Assembly: GCA_964245885.1 (NCBI GenBank)
Contig: CAXTOX010000055.1
Location: forward strand, 1 to 24,514
DNA: 24,514 nucleotides
Origin: CAHJWO01 sp964245885
GTDB lineage: Bacteria; Verrucomicrobiota; Verrucomicrobiia; Chthoniobacterales; SZAS-18
Direction: 5' to 3'
Positions 6,351 to 13,748 of this stretch are shown here, in pieces. Position numbers and translations under genes: made by a program. The notes beneath the pieces are model-generated. The model did not search any database, was not told the origin of the DNA, and worked only from the letters and a program-made list of their open reading frames with translations. The stretch's first letter is position 1, and each line of letters starts with the position of its first letter.

Positions 6351-8792
6351 ATGCTTTCGGACTTTCGCCAAGCGTTCCGCAGCCTGTTCCGCTCGCCGGG
6401 TTTTACCACCGTTGCCATCGTCGTGCTCGCACTCGGCATCGGGGCGAACACGGCAGTCTTCAGCGTTATCAACGCCATGCTCCTGCGTCCGCTGCCTTAC
6501 CCACACCCGGAACAGCTTTGCGTCATCCGCGAGAATGAGCCAAACTTCAACGACGCTTCCATTAGTTACCCCGATTATCTGGATTGGCGCTCGGCGCAAC
6601 GATCGTTCACCGATCTGGTGATCTTCGACCGCGGCTACTTCAATGTTTCCTTTGCTCCTGGCAGCGGCCAGACGCCCGAAAGTGTCAGAGGAGCGCGGGT
6701 CTCCGCGAATTACCTGTCCGTCCTGGGTTTGCACCCGCAGCAGGGTCGTGACATTACGGAGACCGAGGACACTCCCGGCGGTCCAACGGTGGTGCTGCTG
6801 AGTGACAGCTTCTGGCGGCAGCACTTCGGCGCGGACCCGGCCGTGGTCGGCCGGCCGCTCACCCTCGACGGCGTGTCGCGCGAGATCATCGGCGTGCTGC
6901 CGCCGCAGGCGGGCTTCCCGCGCAAGTTGGATGTCGTCGTGCCGCTGGGCGATGAACGCAAGAACGAAAACGTCATCAAACGCGGCAATCATCCCGGGCT
7001 CGCCGCGTTCGGACGGCTCCGCTCCGGGGTGAGCGTGGCCCAGGGACGCCAGGACCTGGATGCCATCGCCGCGCAGTTGGCCCGGCAATACCCGGAATCG
7101 AACACCGGCGTGACCATCAACATGCGCTCGCTCACAGACTACACCGTCGAGAACTACCGCAAGAATCTCTACCTGCTGCTGGGCGCGGTGGGCAGCGTGC
7201 TCCTGATCGCCTGCGCCAACGTGGCCAACCTGCAACTGGCCCGCGCCACAGGGCGCACGAAGGAGCTGGCCGTGCGCGCGGCCCTGGGTGCCAGCCGGGC
7301 GAGGCTGGTGCGCCAACTCTTGATCGAAAGCATCCTCCTAGGCATCCTCGGCGGTGTGCTGGGTGTACTGCTGGCCTTGTGGCTGGTGGACGCCATCGTG
7401 GCTTCGAGCGCGTCGCTGCCGCGTCTCCAGGAGGCGCGGCTGGATCCGGTGGTGTTGGCGTTTGCCTTCACCGTGTCGGTCGGCACCGGGATTTTGGCCG
7501 GGGTGTGGCCGGCGTGGCGCCTGTCGCGGATCGACGCGATGGCGGCGGCGTTGCGTGAGACCAACGCCCGCGGGGCGAGCGGCGGCGCAAGTCAGGGCCG
7601 CACGCGGGCGGCGCTCGTCGTGATCCAGGTGGCGCTGGCCGTCGTGCTGCTCGCGGGCGCGGGCCTAGTGTTGCGCGGTTTCTATGCGGCCTTGACCCGG
7701 CCGCTGGGCTTCCGGGCCCCGGGGTTGTTGACCGCGTCGCTCTCGTTGCCCGAGGTTCGCTACACGCTGGAGAAGACGCGGCAGTTCGACCACGGCCTGC
7801 TCGACCGGGTGCGTGCGCTGCCGAAAGTAAAATCCGCGTCGCTGGTCGTCAACGCCCCCTTCGGCGGCATGGACTGGGAGAGCCCCATCCATCTCACAGG
7901 CACGCCGCCCTACCCACCCGGCCAGGAGCCGTCCGCGCAGATGAGCTTTGCCTTGACGGATTACTTCAAGCTCATGGGGATGCCGATCCTGCGCGGACGC
8001 GACTTCGGGCCGCAGGACACGGCGGACCAGCCGCCGGTGGCGATCATCGACGAGAACTTGGCACGGGAGTATTTCCCGGACCGCGACCCCATCGGCCAGC
8101 ACCTCGACAACATGGCGACGACGGACGACAAAAACGCGCCGCCGTTTACCATCATCGGCGTGGTGCCGCACGTCCGCCACGACGCGCCGGGGGAAAACCC
8201 GGTGATTGAAACCATGCCGCAGATGTACGCGAGCCTGGAGCAATTCCCGAGGCAAAACGTGGAGTTGATGGTGCAGGCAAAGGGCGGCGATCCGCTGGGG
8301 TTGACCGAGACGTTGCGCCACCTCGTGGCCGGGATCGAACCCGAACTGCCGGTTTCCGACGTGTCGACGATGGAGCGGAGCATCGCCGACAGTCTGGCTT
8401 CGCGCCGCGTGACGATGATCCTGCTGGGCGCGTTCGCGGTGGTGGCGCTCGGGCTGGCGACGGTGGGATTGTACGGGGTGATGGCCCTGAGCGTGACCCA
8501 GCGCACGCGCGAGTTGGGCATCCGCATGGCCTTGGGCGCGCAACGCTCGGCCGTGCTGGCGCTCGTGCTGCGCCAAGGTGTGAAGCTGGTGGCCGTTGGC
8601 CTCGGCGTCGGGTTGGTGACCACCCTGATCCTCGGTCGACTGCTGGCCAACTTACTCGACGGGGTCAGCGGCGACGTGCTCACTCTGAGCGCGGTGTGCG
8701 GGCTTTTGGCCGCGTCGGCGCTGCTGGCGTGCTGGCTGCCGGCGCGCCGCGCCACCCGGCTCGACCCCATGACCGCGCTCCGCGACGAATGA
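6351..8792 (+). CDS. ADOP-type MacB-like ABC permease, second copy
   Basis: This complete 813-residue paralogue of the preceding gene has the same layout. TM1 near residues 18-46 carries LALGIGANTAVFSVINAMLLRPLPYPHPEQL and is followed by a periplasmic domain. The first FtsX block starts at about 274 (LLLGAVGSVLLIACANVANLQLARA). A central TM pair (LVVIQVALAVVLLAGAGLVLRG) and second periplasmic domain come next. The second FtsX block starts at about 689 (LLGAFAVVALGLATVGLYGVMAL, then RTRELGIRMALGAQ), and the end is TRLDPMTALRDE. It starts 29 bp after the first permease, with GGAGG upstream. Like the first, it has no ATPase domain and presumably uses the ATPase at 2806-3549. The substrate cannot be read from the sequence; macrolide, peptide or lipid export are family precedents. 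Confidence 0.96.
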   Translation: MLSDFRQAFRSLFRSPGFTTVAIVVLALGIGANTAVFSVINAMLLRPLPYPHPEQLCVIRENEPNFNDASISYPDYLDWRSAQRSFTDLVIFDRGYFNVSFAPGSGQTPESVRGARVSANYLSVLGLHPQQGRDITETEDTPGGPTVVLLSDSFWRQHFGADPAVVGRPLTLDGVSREIIGVLPPQAGFPRKLDVVVPLGDERKNENVIKRGNHPGLAAFGRLRSGVSVAQGRQDLDAIAAQLARQYPESNTGVTINMRSLTDYTVENYRKNLYLLLGAVGSVLLIACANVANLQLARATGRTKELAVRAALGASRARLVRQLLIESILLGILGGVLGVLLALWLVDAIVASSASLPRLQEARLDPVVLAFAFTVSVGTGILAGVWPAWRLSRIDAMAAALRETNARGASGGASQGRTRAALVVIQVALAVVLLAGAGLVLRGFYAALTRPLGFRAPGLLTASLSLPEVRYTLEKTRQFDHGLLDRVRALPKVKSASLVVNAPFGGMDWESPIHLTGTPPYPPGQEPSAQMSFALTDYFKLMGMPILRGRDFGPQDTADQPPVAIIDENLAREYFPDRDPIGQHLDNMATTDDKNAPPFTIIGVVPHVRHDAPGENPVIETMPQMYASLEQFPRQNVELMVQAKGGDPLGLTETLRHLVAGIEPELPVSDVSTMERSIADSLASRRVTMILLGAFAVVALGLATVGLYGVMALSVTQRTRELGIRMALGAQRSAVLALVLRQGVKLVAVGLGVGLVTTLILGRLLANLLDGVSGDVLTLSAVCGLLAASALLACWLPARRATRLDPMTALRDE

Positions 8793-8874
8793 ACCAGGTC
8801 CGGGGGAGCCGAAGTGGATTGTAACGTTTGTCTTGCGTGTCTGTAGTCGCCGTGACGATAGTCTGTTTCGCACG

Positions 8875-9246
8875 ATGAAAACCTCCCTGTTCCGAACCAT
8901 CCTGGTCCTCACCTTCGCGCTCGTGCTTGGCCTGACGGCCAAGGCGCGTGCGGAATTGGACCTCAACTTCAAGCTCGTCAACGCCACCGGCTACGACATC
9001 AAGGAAATCTACATCTCCCCGAGCGGCGAGAAGGAGTGGGGACCCAACGTGCTCAAGGCCGTGCTCAAGGACGGCCTGACGCTGGAACTGACCTTCAGTG
9101 AAAAGGCGACCTCCGAGAAGTGGGACCTCAAGGCCATCTACACCGACGGTGAGACCGCGGAATGGGGCGCGGTCAAACTGACCGAGATCGAGAAGATCAC
9201 CCTCCACTGGGACAAGGACAAGGGGTCCTCGGCCACGGCGGAATAA
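8875..9246 (+). CDS. Small secreted/periplasmic protein of unknown function
   Basis: A start at 8875 gives 123 residues beginning MKTSLFRTILVLTFALVLGLTAKARA, a clear signal peptide with an ARA cleavage site. An upstream TTG start would add 14 residues that spoil the signal peptide. The mature part begins ELDLNFKLVNATGYDIKEIYISPSG and has alternating beta-strand character with conserved-looking Trp residues (KEWG, KWDLK, AEWG, LHWDKD). It resembles small beta-sandwich envelope proteins found widely in Gram-negative genomes, but no function is assigned. It follows the second permease by 82 bp and converges on the phosphoesterase gene 13 bp downstream. Confidence 0.85.
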   Translation: MKTSLFRTILVLTFALVLGLTAKARAELDLNFKLVNATGYDIKEIYISPSGEKEWGPNVLKAVLKDGLTLELTFSEKATSEKWDLKAIYTDGETAEWGAVKLTEIEKITLHWDKDKGSSATAE

Positions 9247-9259
9247 GGATTTTTCCAGT

Positions 9260-10135
9260 TCAACCGCGCAGACGATCCACCGGGGGACGGCTTTCTTCGT
9301 GAGCCCCGTCCCTTTTTTGCAAGGGAGGCAGGGGCGCGGCAAACGCGGGTTCGTCCTCGTCGTCGCCAGCCGGTGAAACCTCCCTGTCCGATGGATGCTC
9401 GAAGCCGGTGAGCAGTTCGATCCGGCCGTCGAAGTGCTCCACGAGCGCCGTGCAGCTTTCCACGAAATCGCCGCAGTTATAGTAGCTCACCGTTCCTGGC
9501 GTCTCGTGCACGGCGGCGCTGTGGATGTGACCGCAGAGCACGCCGTCCGCCGCGTCGCGGTCGGCGAGACGCACGACGGCATTTTCAAACTCGCCGATGA
9601 ACGCCACCGCGTTCTTCACGCGCGCCTTGACGTACGCGCTCAGCGACCAGTGGCCGAAACCGAAAATCCGGCGCAGGAAATTGACCGGACGGTTGAGCTT
9701 GAGCAAAAACTGGTAGCCCACGTCGCCGACGTAGGCGAGCCACTTGACGTTCTGGATGACGGTGTCGAGTTCGTCGCCGTGGATGACGAGCACCCGGCGA
9801 CCGTCGGCGGTCAGGTGGACGGCCTGCCGCACAATGGAGAGATTGCCGTACTCGCCGAAGAACCCGCGCAGGAGTTCGTCGTGGTTGCCGGGGATGTAGA
9901 CGAGGCGCGTGCCCTTGCGGCCTTTGCGCAGGATCTTCTGGATCACGTCGTTGTGGGTCTGCGGCCAGTAGCGGCTGCGGCGCAGGCTCCACACGTCGAT
10001 CAGGTCGCCGACGACGTAGAGCGTCTCGCACTCCACCTCGCGCAAGAAGCGCAGGACGGCGTCGGCGTTGCAGCCGCGCGTGCCGAGGTGCAGGTCGGAA
10101 ATCCACGCGGTACGGTAGCGGGTGGATGCGTCCAT
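9260..10135 (-). CDS. Metallophosphoesterase, LpxH-like (UDP-2,3-diacylglucosamine diphosphatase family)
   Basis: This 291-residue calcineurin-like phosphoesterase has the full set of metal motifs: SDLHLG (13-18), GDLIDVW (43-49), GNHDE (83-87), IHGDELD with H119, and GHIHSA (202-207). Acidic and histidine residues in these blocks bind two metal ions. The spacing and the GD-ID-W pattern match the LpxH-like subgroup, which cleaves the pyrophosphate of UDP-2,3-diacylglucosamine in lipid A synthesis. Other subgroup members have unproven substrates. The last ~45 residues are a polar, probably disordered tail. There is no signal peptide, so it should act in the cytoplasm or at the inner membrane face. 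The ATG at 10135 starts shortly before the conserved WISDLHLG strand. No other lipid A gene is nearby. Confidence 0.88.
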   Translation of the reverse strand: MDASTRYRTAWISDLHLGTRGCNADAVLRFLREVECETLYVVGDLIDVWSLRRSRYWPQTHNDVIQKILRKGRKGTRLVYIPGNHDELLRGFFGEYGNLSIVRQAVHLTADGRRVLVIHGDELDTVIQNVKWLAYVGDVGYQFLLKLNRPVNFLRRIFGFGHWSLSAYVKARVKNAVAFIGEFENAVVRLADRDAADGVLCGHIHSAAVHETPGTVSYYNCGDFVESCTALVEHFDGRIELLTGFEHPSDREVSPAGDDEDEPAFAAPLPPLQKRDGAHEESRPPVDRLRG

Positions 10136-10183
10136 CTACCACCGGTAGTAAAGTTTAGCGGTCGGCTGTGCCAGCGGTGGAAT

Positions 10184-10199
10184 GTGACGGTTTCGTCAC
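10184..10199. promoter_or_regulatory. Perfect 6-bp dyad between two minus-strand genes
   Basis: GTGACG-GTTT-CGTCAC is a perfect inverted repeat lying 17 bp downstream of the membrane protein stop and about 50 bp upstream of the phosphoesterase start (both on the minus strand). It could be an operator or a weak hairpin terminator. No T-run follows it on the minus strand. Confidence 0.3.
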
Positions 10200-10215
10200 G
10201 CGTCCACAGCAGTAG

Positions 10216-10620
10216 TCAGTGCAACTGCGGCCACGCCTTGTTCGGCCCGCCAATGTTCAGGACCGCGTACAGGATCGCCAGACCCACGAGGCCGAGGATG
10301 CACGTGAAGATGGGCACTCCAATGATGAGGTTGATGATCGAGGCGACGATGCTGGTGGCAGCGAGGCCGTAGAAACCCACCTTCATCCATCGGAACAACG
10401 CGATGGCACAGCCGATGTTCACCACGCCGCAGACGACTAGTACGGCGGTGGTCAGCAGGGATGAATGCAGGCCGGCCCGTTGCTGCGCCGCCATGCTGAA
10501 GGGCGTCGCGAGAACCGTGAATGCGCTGCCGACGATGATCAGGATCAGCCAGGTGGTCAGGCAGCCGTGGCGTTGTGGCGGTTGAGAAGGCAGGTAGGGG
10601 GGCGGCGTGATTTCATCCAT
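10216..10620 (-). CDS. Small integral membrane protein with four predicted helices
   Basis: The start at 10620 (MDEITPPPYLPSQPPQ) is preceded on the minus strand by GGAGG about ten bases upstream; a longer frame reaching 10797 would lack this and start inside the neighbouring gene. The 134-residue protein has a proline-rich cytoplasmic-like N-terminus. Four hydrophobic segments follow: LTTWLILIIVGSAFTVLATP, LLTTAVLVVCGVVNIGCAIA, GLAATSIVASIINLIIGVP and CILGLVGLAILYAVLNI. Proteins with a PPxYxP-rich head and four helices are common hypothetical envelope proteins. No family function is assigned. It is divergent from the ThyX-like gene, with 167 bp between. Confidence 0.8.
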   Translation of the reverse strand: MDEITPPPYLPSQPPQRHGCLTTWLILIIVGSAFTVLATPFSMAAQQRAGLHSSLLTTAVLVVCGVVNIGCAIALFRWMKVGFYGLAATSIVASIINLIIGVPIFTCILGLVGLAILYAVLNIGGPNKAWPQLH

Positions 10621-10787
10621 AGACTTTGTCCTCCGTGTGTAACGCCAGCGCAGAATCCTGGAAAGGAGATTGTTAAAGAACAGGAAATATTCCGACCGAT
10701 CGTTGGTTTGCCCAGCGCAAAACCCCTGAACAAATGCTGGCTCGTGGCCGCTTCCCGCGTGTAGCATTCTAGACCCACTCCGAAGGC

Positions 10788-12410
10788 ATGGACCCATTCA
10801 CCCGCGACGAACAACTCATCCTCGAACGCTACTTCACCAACAGCGACCAGCCGGTGTTCGGGCTCATCAACCTGCCGGAGGTCGTCAAAGGGGCGCTGTT
10901 CGCCCGCTACAGCCGTTCGCCCAAGTCGCTGCGACGGCTGTTCCTCGACGAATTCTACAAGGATTCCGCGCAGGGGATCGCCGCGCTGGCCGAGGCGGAG
11001 GTCGCCCCCCGCGAGGCGATGGGCCAGAGCCGCGCCGAAAAGCTCTACGAAAAGGTGTTCACCGAGTACGGCGACGACTCCGTGGCGCAGCTCGGCGGCG
11101 CGCACCTCGCCTGCGAGGACATCACCAACGTCCTGACCAAGATCGTCGAGCGTCCGCGGCTCGCGTCCTACCTCGAACAGAGCACGCGCTACATCGTGTA
11201 CGACCAGCGGCGCGCGAGCGACGGCCACTGGAAGTTCGCCGCGCCCGCCGAGATCGCCGATCCGACGTTGCGCGCGGAGTTCGACGCGGTGATGGACGGG
11301 CTGTTCACCTTCTACGCGCGGATCGTGCGCGCACTCCAGGCGCGCTACGAGGAGGTGTACCCGCGCGACACGAAAACGCCACTCGCCCCGTGGCAGGCGA
11401 GCATCCGCGCCCGGGCGTGCGACGTGGCGCGCGGGCTTTTGCCGGCGGCGGTGCTCTCGAACGTCGGCGTCTACGGTTCGGGCCAGGCGTACGAGATGAT
11501 GTTGCTGCGAATGTTCGCGCACCCGCTCCAGGAAGCCCGCGAGTGCGCGGCGTCGATGCTCACCGAACTGCGCCGGATCATCCCGGCGTTTTTGCGCCGT
11601 GTGGACATGCCCGAGCGCGGCGGACGCTGGTCGGCGTATTTCGCGGACATCCACGCGCGGATGAGCGAAACCGCCGCGTCGTTGCACCTCTCCCCCGACC
11701 GCGAAACCGCCGACGTGGACCTCGTGGAATGGGACGCGGAGGGCGAGGAGAAAGTGCTGGCTGCGGCGCTCTTCGAACATACGGACCTGCCGACCGCCAC
11801 CCTCGAAACCGCCGTGCGCGCCATGAGCGCCGACGCGAAGGAAGCCCTGCTCGCCGCATGCGTGGGCGAGCGCACGAACCGCCGCCACCGGCCTGGCCGG
11901 GCGTTCGAGCGGACGGATTACAAGTTCGACTGCGTGACCGATTACGGCTGCTTCCGCGATTTGCAGCGCCACCGGATGCTGACCATCGACTGGCAGCCGC
12001 TCGGCACGTCGCTTGGCTGCAAGGTGCCCGCAGACCTCGCGCTCATGCCGGGCTCCGACGTGGAATGGACCCGCCACATGGACCGCGCCGCCGCGTTGGC
12101 GGAACGCGTCCGGGACCAACACGGGTCGCTCGTCGCGCAGTACGGCGTGCCGTTCGCGTACAAAATCCGGTTCACGATGCAGATGAACGCACGCGAGGCG
12201 ATGCACCTGCTGGAGCTGCGCACGCAGGAACAGGGACACGCCGAATACCGCCGCGTGTGCAACTGCATGTACGAGTTGATCCGCGACAAGGCCGAACACC
12301 GTCTCTTGGCGGGCGCGATGAAGTACATCGATCCTGCCGACTACGACCTGGGCCGGCTCCACGCCGAGAAGCGCACGCACGCGCGGATGGAGGCACAGGC
12401 GGGAGTGTGA
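10788..12410 (+). CDS. Double-length ThyX-family protein (FAD-dependent thymidylate synthase-like)
   Basis: This 540-residue protein is about twice the usual ThyX length (220-250) and reads as two ThyX-like halves. The classic ThyX motif is RHR-x7-S. The first half has R122-P-R124-LASYLEQ-S132-T-R134-Y, with the spacing and serine kept but the histidine replaced by proline. The second half has R394-H-R396 but proline where the serine should be (404). ThyX makes dTMP from dUMP using FAD and methylene-tetrahydrofolate in tetramers with shared active sites, so the two halves could build composite sites; that is inference. The start at 10788 has GAAGG just upstream. A palindromic element begins within seven bases of the stop. 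The activity of this long form should not be assumed. Confidence 0.82.
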   Translation: MDPFTRDEQLILERYFTNSDQPVFGLINLPEVVKGALFARYSRSPKSLRRLFLDEFYKDSAQGIAALAEAEVAPREAMGQSRAEKLYEKVFTEYGDDSVAQLGGAHLACEDITNVLTKIVERPRLASYLEQSTRYIVYDQRRASDGHWKFAAPAEIADPTLRAEFDAVMDGLFTFYARIVRALQARYEEVYPRDTKTPLAPWQASIRARACDVARGLLPAAVLSNVGVYGSGQAYEMMLLRMFAHPLQEARECAASMLTELRRIIPAFLRRVDMPERGGRWSAYFADIHARMSETAASLHLSPDRETADVDLVEWDAEGEEKVLAAALFEHTDLPTATLETAVRAMSADAKEALLAACVGERTNRRHRPGRAFERTDYKFDCVTDYGCFRDLQRHRMLTIDWQPLGTSLGCKVPADLALMPGSDVEWTRHMDRAAALAERVRDQHGSLVAQYGVPFAYKIRFTMQMNAREAMHLLELRTQEQGHAEYRRVCNCMYELIRDKAEHRLLAGAMKYIDPADYDLGRLHAEKRTHARMEAQAGV

Positions 12411-12416
12411 CCGGAT

Positions 12417-12572
12417 CGCCGCAGGTGTCGTCAACCCTGATAGGGATGGCTCTCCGGAGCCACTCCCTGTTTTGGATTGGTGACCGTGCCCGTCCTGCGA
12501 CGTTCCCTGCCAGAAGAATCTAGGGAGCGACTCGGAGAGCCATCCCTACCTTATGGGACGACGCCTGCGGCG
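12417..12572. repeat. Palindromic MITE-like element, copy A2
   Basis: This is a second copy of the element inside the exporter operon. The inner arms 12441-12468 and 12521-12548 (TAGGGATGGCTCTCC / GGAGAGCCATCCCTA) are near-perfect inverted repeats. Outer arms CGCCGCAGGTGTCGTC (12417-12432) and GACGACGCCTGCGGCG (12557-12572) extend the palindrome to about 156 bp. The element starts right after the ThyX-like stop codon and may act as its terminator. No coding frame of interest is present. Confidence 0.85.
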
Positions 12573-12600
12573 GGCTGCCCAGACACTTCTCACACTTTCT

Positions 12601-12826
12601 GAGAGTTCCCTGCCCCGGCGGAGGGGCGCAAGAGCTTAGCCCGGGGCAGCGCCCCGGGAAAACGGCCCCCTTCCGTCCAAGCCCCGGCAGGGGCGCGAGA
12701 AAACTCGCCCGGTGGTCCCGCATCTTTGCTTGCGCTTCTGCCGGGGCTTGGACCCACTGGACAACCTTTCCCGGGGCTCACGCCCCGGGCTAAACTCTTG
12801 CGCCCCTGCCGGGGCTGGGAACTCTC
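12601..12826. repeat. Large inverted repeat built from two GCCCCGGCAGGGGC-bounded units (B1 and B2)
   Basis: Unit B1 (12612-12704, forward) and unit B2 (12730-12816, reversed) form arms of about 105 bp around 12713, bounded by perfect GAGAGTTCCC (12601-12610) and GGGAACTCTC (12817-12826). Each unit has a GCCCCGGCAGGGGC-type head, a body palindrome CCCGGGGC...GCCCCGGG next to a TTAGCC or GGCTAA, and a related tail box. The stretch 12411-12924 holds no convincing gene; it consists of this repeat, copy A2 and fragment A3. Confidence 0.85.
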
Positions 12827-12850
12827 ACAGGCAAATGGAAAACGCCGTGG

Positions 12851-12868
12851 GGAGCGGCTCGGAGAGCC
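12851..12868. repeat. Fragment of the palindromic element (A3)
   Basis: GGAGCGGCTCGGAGAGCC matches the right-arm core of elements A1 and A2 but is followed by AGCAGGACC instead of ATCCCTACC. It is a truncated or diverged copy. A short perfect hairpin, GGCCGC-TTC-GCGGCC (12891-12905), lies between it and the phosphatase stop and could serve as that gene's terminator on the minus strand. Confidence 0.6.
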
Positions 12869-12924
12869 AGCAGGACCTTTGTGGACGACTGGCCGCTTCG
12901 CGGCCTGCTCAGCAGACCTTGCTG

Positions 12925-13503
12925 TCAGTAGTTGAACAACTCCGCCAGCGCATACTGCCTCCCGCTCGCTGCGTTCAACGCGCGCAACACCTTTGCCTGC
13001 ACGTTCGGCGTTAACCGGCGACCCTTGCACGCGCGGGCGACCATCTTGTGGGTTAGTTGCTCGGTCGAGGTTGTCACGAGGTCGGAATGTTTGAGGTTCA
13101 GTTCGGCGAGGAGGCGGGCGACCGGTTGTTCGCCGAGGTCGCGTTCGAGGTCGTCGGGCATGGCGGCGGGGGAGGGAAGATGTTCGACGAGGGCGGCGTC
13201 GAGGAGCGCGACGAGTTCCGGGTCCATGAAGCCGTAATCGTCGGAAATGTCCAGGCAGATCACCGGCTTGCCCGCGAACGCGTCGGGTAACCGTTCGCGC
13301 AGGCGTTGGACGTGGCGGCGTTCCATGCAGAAGACGAGGTCGGCCCAGGCGAGGTGGCCGGCGTTGACCCGCACGCAGGCGGAAGGTTCGGTGCCCGCCG
13401 AACGCGCCTCGATGCCGGGGCGGCCGGCGCAGAGTTTTTCGGCCGTGGGGCTGCGCCACTGGTTGCGGCTGCAAACAAAAAGGAGGCGGAGCAGAGAAGT
13501 CAA
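12925..13503 (-). CDS. Low-molecular-weight protein tyrosine phosphatase-like protein fused to a small HTH-like domain
   Basis: The N-terminal ~110 residues match the COG4551 predicted phosphatase: LLFVCSRNQWRSPTAE holds the Cys-x5-Arg loop, and DISDDYGFMDPELV supplies the aspartate region. The frame then runs without a stop into about 78 residues starting MPDDLERDLGEQPVARLLAE (from 13161) and ending ALNAASGRQYALAELFNY. This looks like a small stand-alone XRE/HTH-like protein with LTHKMVARACKGRRLTPN. The fusion may be real, or two genes whose separating stop was lost. There is no ATG near the conserved start; TTG at 13503 (MTSLLRLLFVCS) is the most sensible choice. It lies at the edge of element C, whose repeat would add an odd MHFAFCI if translated. 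Active-site chemistry is known for the family; substrate is unknown. Confidence 0.8.
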   Translation of the reverse strand: MTSLLRLLFVCSRNQWRSPTAEKLCAGRPGIEARSAGTEPSACVRVNAGHLAWADLVFCMERRHVQRLRERLPDAFAGKPVICLDISDDYGFMDPELVALLDAALVEHLPSPAAMPDDLERDLGEQPVARLLAELNLKHSDLVTTSTEQLTHKMVARACKGRRLTPNVQAKVLRALNAASGRQYALAELFNY

Positions 13504-13744
13504 AATGCAGAATGCAAAATGCAAAAGTCCAGAAGCAGGAGATAAGTGCCTGTCCGATTCACCTCGTTTTCAGCCCCGGCAGGGGCGGCAGAATTTAGCC
13601 CGGGGCGGCAGCCCCGGGGAAAACGGTCCTCCCCCATAGCCCCGGCAGGGGCGGAAGAAAACCAACGTGGGTCATTCGGATCGGCGGTAAGTTCCACGAA
13701 CCTATTTCGAACTTCTGCCTTTTGCATTTTGCATTCTGCATTTT
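13502..13744. mobile_element. 243-bp non-autonomous element with 26-bp perfect terminal inverted repeats (element C)
   Basis: The left end 13502-13527 (AAAATGCAGAATGC...) and right end 13719-13744 (...GCATTCTGCATTTT) are exact reverse complements. A second matched box sits just inside (AGAAG at 13531, CTTCT at 13712). The ends are AT-rich in a GC-rich genome. The element fills the space between the divergent phosphatase and thiE genes and carries one forward GCCCCGG-type unit (B3) inside. It encodes no transposase. It could be a MITE or another dispersed repeat class. Confidence 0.72.
13573..13661 (+). repeat. GCCCCGGCAGGGGC-bounded repeat unit, copy B3
   Basis: This is the same unit as B1: head GCCCCGGCAGGGGC, GAATTTAGCC, the CCCGGGGC...GCCCCGGGG palindrome, AAAACGG, then the GCCCCGGCAGGGGC tail and GAAGAAAAC. 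It is nested inside element C. Orientation matches B1. Confidence 0.82.
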
Positions 13745-13748
13745 CCCC

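Noticed and set aside
8058..8075. Second sigma-54 -24 box (TTGGCACGGGAG) inside the second permease
   Set aside because: No TTGC at the required distance, and it lies within conserved coding sequence.
10184..10199. CRP/FNR-type operator (TGTGA...TCAC)
   Set aside because: The spacer between half-sites is eight, not six, and the last A is missing; kept only as an unassigned dyad.
10621..10797. N-terminal extension of the minus-strand membrane protein up to 10797
   Set aside because: The extension has no Shine-Dalgarno sequence and would overlap the ThyX-like start; the ATG at 10620 has GGAGG upstream.
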